This document shows positions 33,708 through 37,146 of a DNA stretch of 37,146 bases, one piece after another. The notes under the pieces were generated by a model. The model did no database searches and was not told the origin of the DNA. It worked only from the letters and a program-made list of their open reading frames with translations. Source of the stretch: Chloroflexi bacterium B3_Chlor (GTDB lineage: Bacteria; Chloroflexota; Anaerolineae; UBA7937; B3-Chlor); the NCBI GenBank assembly GCA_005223035.1, contig NJBK01000033.1:1-37146 (forward strand), read 5' to 3'. Every line of letters begins with the position of its first letter. The stretch's first letter is position 1. Position numbers and translations under genes: made by a program.

Positions 33708-33847
33708 GCCACGGGCACGCATCCTGAGCGCCGTCCTGAGCCCGGTCGAAGGGTCGAAGGGCGTGTCGAACCATCGAACGAGCGGCACGGGCAGCGCCAC
33801 GATCAGCAACCCGTGGGGGACCAGCGCCAAATGGTGCTGATTTCCTA

Positions 33848-33876
33848 TTGACAGAGTTTCTGACGTGCGCTATAAT
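33848..33876 (+). promoter_or_regulatory. Sigma-70 promoter of the nuclease-like gene
   Basis: TTGACA (33848-33853) and a perfect TATAAT (33871-33876) are exactly 17 bp apart. The attenuator-like leader starts about 12 nt downstream. Confidence 0.9.
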
Positions 33877-33887
33877 GTGCTCGCCAC

Positions 33888-33960
33888 TTGCAGGGTGAGC
33901 ACCCTGCCAACATCTCTTCTTCGACGAGGCTCGCCTTGCATGTCGGGGCGGGCCTTTGTG
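33888..33960 (+). promoter_or_regulatory. Attenuator-like leader element, copy 1
   Basis: Hairpin 1: GCAGGGT (33890-33896) pairs with ACCCTGC (33901-33907) around GAGC. Terminator: GGCTCGCC (33928-33935) pairs with GGCGGGCC (33947-33954), then TTTG. Alternative: TGCAGGGTGAGC (33889-33900) can pair with GCTCGCCTTGCA (33929-33940) over 12 bp with two G-U pairs, which would break both hairpin 1 and the terminator. Its T-run is short. The gene start is 42 nt past the element. Confidence 0.65.
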
Positions 33961-34002
33961 CTAGATTAGTGCGGGAAGCAGCGCGGTGAAAGGAGTAGTC
34001 GA

Positions 34003-35274
34003 ATGCTGCCAGGAAGGCGTGACTGCAGCCCGGCGGTGGTGGCCGGCGACGGAACCCTGATCCCACTGGAGAGAATCCCCCTCAGGGAGACACTGATCAA
34101 GGAACACTTCCCGCAGGACTTGATCAGGCGCAATCCTGACCTCCTGCCCGTTGCTGAACTGGAGCCGACCTTCGCTCCGCTGATCACGGTCGGGTGGGAG
34201 GTGGACGCCTCGCCAGCCGGCAGCATTGACGTCCTGTGCATCAACCCCGACGGCCGCTTGACGATTGTGGAGACCAAGCTCTGGCGGAATCCACAAGCCC
34301 TGCGCGATGTGGTCAGCCAGGTGATAGACTATGCGAGCCAGGTGAGTCGGTGGTCGTACGAAGATCTGGAGCAGCGAGTCGTGGCTTATAACCGGCAATT
34401 CCGAGGCTCGGCGATGGGTCTGTTTGAAACGCTTGTCCAGGAAACCGGAGATCAGGGGCTCGATGAAGCCCACTTCGTAGATCGAGTGACGACGCATCTG
34501 CGACGCGGGAGGATGCTGCTCGCTGTGGCTGGAGACGGGATCCAACAGCGGCTCGAGGACATCACAAGCTATCTGCAGGTAACGCCAAGCCTTCATTTCA
34601 CGTTGATGCTGGTAGAGATGCAGTTCTATCGGCTACCGGGCGAAGAAGACCGGATGCTCGTGGTACCGCAGTTGGTGCTTCGAAGCAGGGAGGTGGAGCG
34701 AGCCGTAGTCACCGTGAGAACCGCCGAGCCGAATATGGCTACGGTGGAAGCGCCGCCGCAGCTAGGCGACTTAGCGAGCGCCCCGCCGGGAGCCAGCCTG
34801 CGAGTTGACGACGTCCTGGGCGAACTCGAGCCACAGGAAAGGGAGTTCGTGGAGAGCGTTATGGCGGACGTTGAGCATTTGGGGGTCTATGGTGACCCAG
34901 GAGACCGGGACCTCATGCTCAAGCTACCCAATCCGGCCGGCTTCGGTAGGGATGCAACTCTGCTCAAGATCAATCCCGAACAGCACGTTCTGTACGAGGA
35001 TCATCTGCCTCGGCAACTCATTGAACAGTGGAATATCGCCCAGGAGGAGGCGGTCGCTGCGGCTCGGGAGTACTATGAAGCCGTCATCGACCTGTACCCA
35101 GGGCGGGAGATGCCGATGAACGAAGAGGGTCACGGCGAGGCGTGGCGGCCGCACATACCCATTTCGACGGCCATAGAAGAAGCGACCGAGTTCAGAGACT
35201 TGCTTAGGAAGAGCGTCGAACGCCTCGTTGCCTTGGGGGAGCAACCGCGATCCAACACCGACTCCCAGCACTGA
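34003..35274 (+). CDS. PD-(D/E)XK nuclease-like protein
   Basis: A 423-aa protein starting at ATG 34003 after AAAGGAG. Residues 74-95 give GSIDVLCINPDGRLTIVETKLW, the PD-(D/E)XK core (D76, E90, K92) that follows a beta-strand; WRNPQALRDVVSQVIDYAS is the usual helix after it. This fold is common in restriction and repair nucleases. The C-terminal 170 residues (VDDVLGELEPQEREFVESVMADVE onward) are not recognised and may bind DNA or a partner. The gene lies behind the same kind of leader as the methyltransferase at 36600, so a restriction-type role is plausible. Confidence 0.75.
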   Translation: MLPGRRDCSPAVVAGDGTLIPLERIPLRETLIKEHFPQDLIRRNPDLLPVAELEPTFAPLITVGWEVDASPAGSIDVLCINPDGRLTIVETKLWRNPQALRDVVSQVIDYASQVSRWSYEDLEQRVVAYNRQFRGSAMGLFETLVQETGDQGLDEAHFVDRVTTHLRRGRMLLAVAGDGIQQRLEDITSYLQVTPSLHFTLMLVEMQFYRLPGEEDRMLVVPQLVLRSREVERAVVTVRTAEPNMATVEAPPQLGDLASAPPGASLRVDDVLGELEPQEREFVESVMADVEHLGVYGDPGDRDLMLKLPNPAGFGRDATLLKINPEQHVLYEDHLPRQLIEQWNIAQEEAVAAAREYYEAVIDLYPGREMPMNEEGHGEAWRPHIPISTAIEEATEFRDLLRKSVERLVALGEQPRSNTDSQH

Positions 35275-35386
35275 GCCACGCCGGGGTCAGCCGGCTGTTC
35301 GCCTCAGGGCAAAGCTGGAGGCCGGGCGACGACGTACAGGTTAACCAACTGAAGGAAAAGAGCACAACGGGCTACGTCATCAGGGC

Positions 35387-36055
35387 ATGGATTGCTTCCT
35401 GCCAGGGGAGGGTGTAGTGCAGATTCGAGTGGTTTGCGAGATGACACCGCGGGAATTGGCTGACGCAGTAGATGGATTCCGCAAAACGTACGTAGACGAC
35501 TGGGAAGACTGGCTGAATACCACGGCCTCGGAACGAGTCTGCAAGTTCGGCAGTATCCTCCGCAAATGGCAGGCAACCAGGCCACTCGAGATGAGAAGGA
35601 CGCGCGTAGAAGCCGAACATGAGGCTCCGTTCTTGGAAGACCTCATCGAGCGTGCTCAACCATTCTTGGGTGTTGTGGAGGGTATCAGTCTCACAAGCCT
35701 TCATGGTATTCAGCCGCTCCATTGCGATGCCATGCATGAGCTGTGGAACATCTTCAGGCAGCTTCCCGTATCCGACTCGGCAGGCTGCGTGGGCATCTCG
35801 AAGGCAGTACTCCTGCTCACAAATGGACGAATCGGACCTGCATTCGACAGCAACGTGAGAGAGCGGCTCGGAATGGGGCGCATCGAGAGCCCCGAGGACT
35901 GGGTCACCGTGCTTGTCCAGATTGGCTTAAATGCACGTGGTTTCGAACAACACCAGGGCATGCGCATATCTGAGGCTGTCTCACCGCAGTTTAGGCATCT
36001 GGGAACGGGGCGCCTCTACGACATGGTTCTGGGGCCACGCGAGAGTAGGACTTAG
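35387..36055 (+). CDS. Hypothetical protein in the defence region
   Basis: A 222-aa protein, not recognised. ATG 35387 is the first start, but GTG 35417, with GGGGAGGG just upstream, may be the true one. It is soluble, with helical stretches (ELADAVDGFRKTYVDDWEDWL, EDLIERAQPFLGVVEG) and a central block ISKAVLLLTNGRIGPAFDSNVRERLGM that looks enzymatic or nucleic-acid-related, but no known motif is clear. It lies 112 bp after the nuclease-like gene, in the same direction and possibly the same operon. Confidence 0.55.
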   Translation: MDCFLPGEGVVQIRVVCEMTPRELADAVDGFRKTYVDDWEDWLNTTASERVCKFGSILRKWQATRPLEMRRTRVEAEHEAPFLEDLIERAQPFLGVVEGISLTSLHGIQPLHCDAMHELWNIFRQLPVSDSAGCVGISKAVLLLTNGRIGPAFDSNVRERLGMGRIESPEDWVTVLVQIGLNARGFEQHQGMRISEAVSPQFRHLGTGRLYDMVLGPRESRT

Positions 36056-36060
36056 CGAGC

Positions 36061-36219
36061 GACTTCGGCGGTGCGACATCAGTCCACGGCGCGGATGTGG
36101 ATGGAGACGGTGACACCGACGCTTTGGGAGCCGCGTATTGGGCGCACGACATGAGCTGGTGGGAGAACGTCACAGACAAGTTGTACGTGCCCCTGGCGTT
36201 CAAGAACTACAGTTGGTGA
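36061..36219 (+). pseudogene. C-terminal relic of an FG-GAP/VCBS repeat protein
   Basis: The frame reads DFGGATSVHGADVDGDGDTD in order, then ALGAAYWAHDMSWWENVTDKL and PLAFKNYSW before a stop. DxDGDGDxD is the calcium-binding loop of FG-GAP/VCBS beta-propeller repeats, and the short hydrophobic end is typical of the last blade in Chloroflexota secreted proteins. No start codon or upstream blades are present, so this is a fragment left by recombination. Confidence 0.7.
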
Positions 36220-36317
36220 CCAGGGCAGTCTAAGACTTGCAGGACTACGGCGCCGCACGAGCGCGCGGTTGTCAATCCGGCTGGTCCCACCGGTTCACGC
36301 AGCTAGTGACAGTGGGT

Positions 36318-36398
36318 GCGTAGGCGCCGCGAGCAAGCGCACGTGAACCCCGGAGGGCCCCAGAGTGCTTGTTTCGCTGCTGAGGCCGTTCTGTCTGC
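36318..36398 (+). repeat. Remnant of a cold-shock 3' flank and terminator
   Basis: GGCGCCGCGAGCAAGCGCAC and GTGAACCCCGGAG are close to the sequence after the third cold-shock gene. The hairpin arms are mutated (CCCAG/CTGAGG), so termination is doubtful. Confidence 0.6.
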
Positions 36399-36438
36399 GA
36401 TGTCGCGCATTTCCGGTTGGCAGGGCGGGCTTGGCCTG

Positions 36439-36447
36439 TGGTATAAT
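36439..36447 (+). promoter_or_regulatory. Extended -10 promoter of the methyltransferase gene
   Basis: TGGTATAAT (36439-36447) is an extended -10. TTGGCA at 36417-36422 could be a -35 at a long 19-bp spacing. The leader element starts 12 nt downstream, as in copy 1. Confidence 0.75.
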
Positions 36448-36458
36448 TGGCTAGCCCA

Positions 36459-36531
36459 GTGCAGGGTGAGCACCCTGCCATGATCTGTTCTTGGATGAGG
36501 CTCGCCTTGCACTCTGAGGCGGGCTTTTGTT
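36459..36531 (+). promoter_or_regulatory. Attenuator-like leader element, copy 2
   Basis: Hairpin 1: GCAGGGT (36461-36467) pairs with ACCCTGC (36472-36478). Terminator: GCTCGCCTT (36500-36508) pairs with GAGGCGGGC (36516-36524), then TTTTGTTGT. Alternative: TGCAGGGTGAGC (36460-36471) with GCTCGCCTTGCA (36500-36511). It aligns with copy 1 over 73 nt without gaps; the pairing segments are identical, and differences fall in the linker and terminator loop. Confidence 0.7.
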
Positions 36532-36599
36532 GTCCTTGGGGTGACGGGCGATCCCGTGGCAGGACGATCGGCTGCCCAAGCGCGCGTTGGAGGAGAAAC

Positions 36600-37146
36600 A
36601 TGGATATCACCGACAAGAGAACTCAGAACCGCAGGAAACTGCAGTCCCTTCTGCGGCAGCTCTTCCAGTTTGACAGCGCTGATCTGGACTTTGGCATCTA
36701 CCGGATCATGAATGAGAAGCGTCATGAGGTCGAGCGCTTCATTGAGAACGACCTGCTCGACGCGGTGGACGAGGGACTGGCCCACTTCCGGACCGAGGAG
36801 CGCGTGCAACTGGAAAGACAAGTGGAGGAAAAGCGTGCCCAAATCGCGGACGAAGCGCTTGACGAGACTGGCGCGGTGCGGGAGGAGTTCGCAGCATGGC
36901 CCGTCTGTGTAGACTATGCGGCGCTGCGCGAGCAACTTCAGGGTCTGGAGATCGCCGAAGAGACCGAGGCGCACGTTTTCAACGATCTTTACACCTTCTT
37001 CCGCCGCTACTATGACAACGGCGACTTTCTCACCGAGCGCCGCTACTCGTCCAAGGAAGCCAAGTTCTCTGTGCCCTACAACGGCGAGGAGGTGCTGCTG
37101 CATTGGGCCAATCGCGACCAGTACTACGTGAAGACCACAGAGCGCT
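36600..37146 (+). CDS. DNA methyltransferase-like protein (N-terminal part; runs off right edge)
   Basis: The frame opens at ATG 36600 after GGAGGAG and stays open to the window end (182 codons). It starts MDITDKRTQNRRKLQSLLRQ, then LFQFDSADLDFGIYRIMNEKR, ERFIENDLLDAV, FFRRYYDNGDF and LTERRYSSKEAKFSVPYNGE, with WANRDQYYVKTTE near the edge. This N-terminal pattern is familiar from large site-specific adenine methyltransferases (Mod of type III-like restriction-modification). The catalytic DPPY and AdoMet motifs would lie downstream. The assignment rests on this pattern, so it is moderately confident. Confidence 0.75.
   Translation, partial: MDITDKRTQNRRKLQSLLRQLFQFDSADLDFGIYRIMNEKRHEVERFIENDLLDAVDEGLAHFRTEERVQLERQVEEKRAQIADEALDETGAVREEFAAWPVCVDYAALREQLQGLEIAEETEAHVFNDLYTFFRRYYDNGDFLTERRYSSKEAKFSVPYNGEEVLLHWANRDQYYVKTTER

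Overview
The window is about 37 kb of GC-rich bacterial chromosome. The gene content best fits a Chloroflexota (Anaerolineae-like) genome, probably environmental. Pointers are lipoproteins with Thr/Pro-rich linkers, a DnaB/DnaD/DnaC-type replication operon, a T-box on leuS, duplicated ECF ATPases, and the common CCTGAGC/GTCGAAGG dispersed repeats. This assignment is an inference from gene content, not a phylogeny.

Layout. (1) 1-2062: left flank of mobile or defence character. It holds the start of a DndC-like sulfurtransferase cut by the window edge, a 4-TM membrane protein just upstream of it, and a broken integron-type integrase. (2) 2034-4996: lgt and an M28-family peptidase. (3) 5024-13451, all on the minus strand: an envelope-stress-like module. 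It comprises a periplasmic DUF2680-like protein, a MacA-like fusion protein, a MacB-like ATPase and permease, a small lipoprotein, a TolB-like lipoprotein, and an OmpR-family regulator with its histidine kinase. Two promoters in this module carry matching 11-bp-phased direct repeats, a likely binding site for the regulator. (4) 13829-17736, minus strand: a replication operon with a bifunctional-nuclease-domain protein, dnaB, a DnaD-like protein and an unusual two-headed DnaC-like loader. (5) 17876-20919, minus strand: leuS behind a very short T-box leader that abuts tRNA-Ala(GGC), with tRNA-Ala(CGC) further upstream. (6) 20934-24350: a PadR regulator with a complete ECF transporter (fused ATPases, S component, EcfT). 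(7) 24622-25835: a SWIM zinc-finger gene with a terminator-bearing leader, and a decayed nucleotidyltransferase pair. (8) 25852-28847: an SppA-like protease and a DUF4350 protein. (9) 28935-30914: three cold-shock genes in tandem, start codons exactly 724 bp apart, each with its own promoter, long leader and terminator. (10) 31256-33528: a membrane protein, an ECF sigma/anti-sigma pair inside possible attC-like ends, and a permease-like protein. (11) 33848-37146: a probable defence region with a PD-(D/E)XK nuclease-like protein, an unknown gene, an FG-GAP gene relic and the start of a large DNA methyltransferase.

The strongest candidate for something undescribed is a 73-nt leader element present twice, in front of the PD-(D/E)XK gene and the methyltransferase gene. 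In both copies a 12-nt segment can pair either locally or with the 5' arm of a downstream terminator, the layout of a transcription attenuator or riboswitch. The T-box fused to a tRNA gene and the two-headed helicase loader are the next most interesting.
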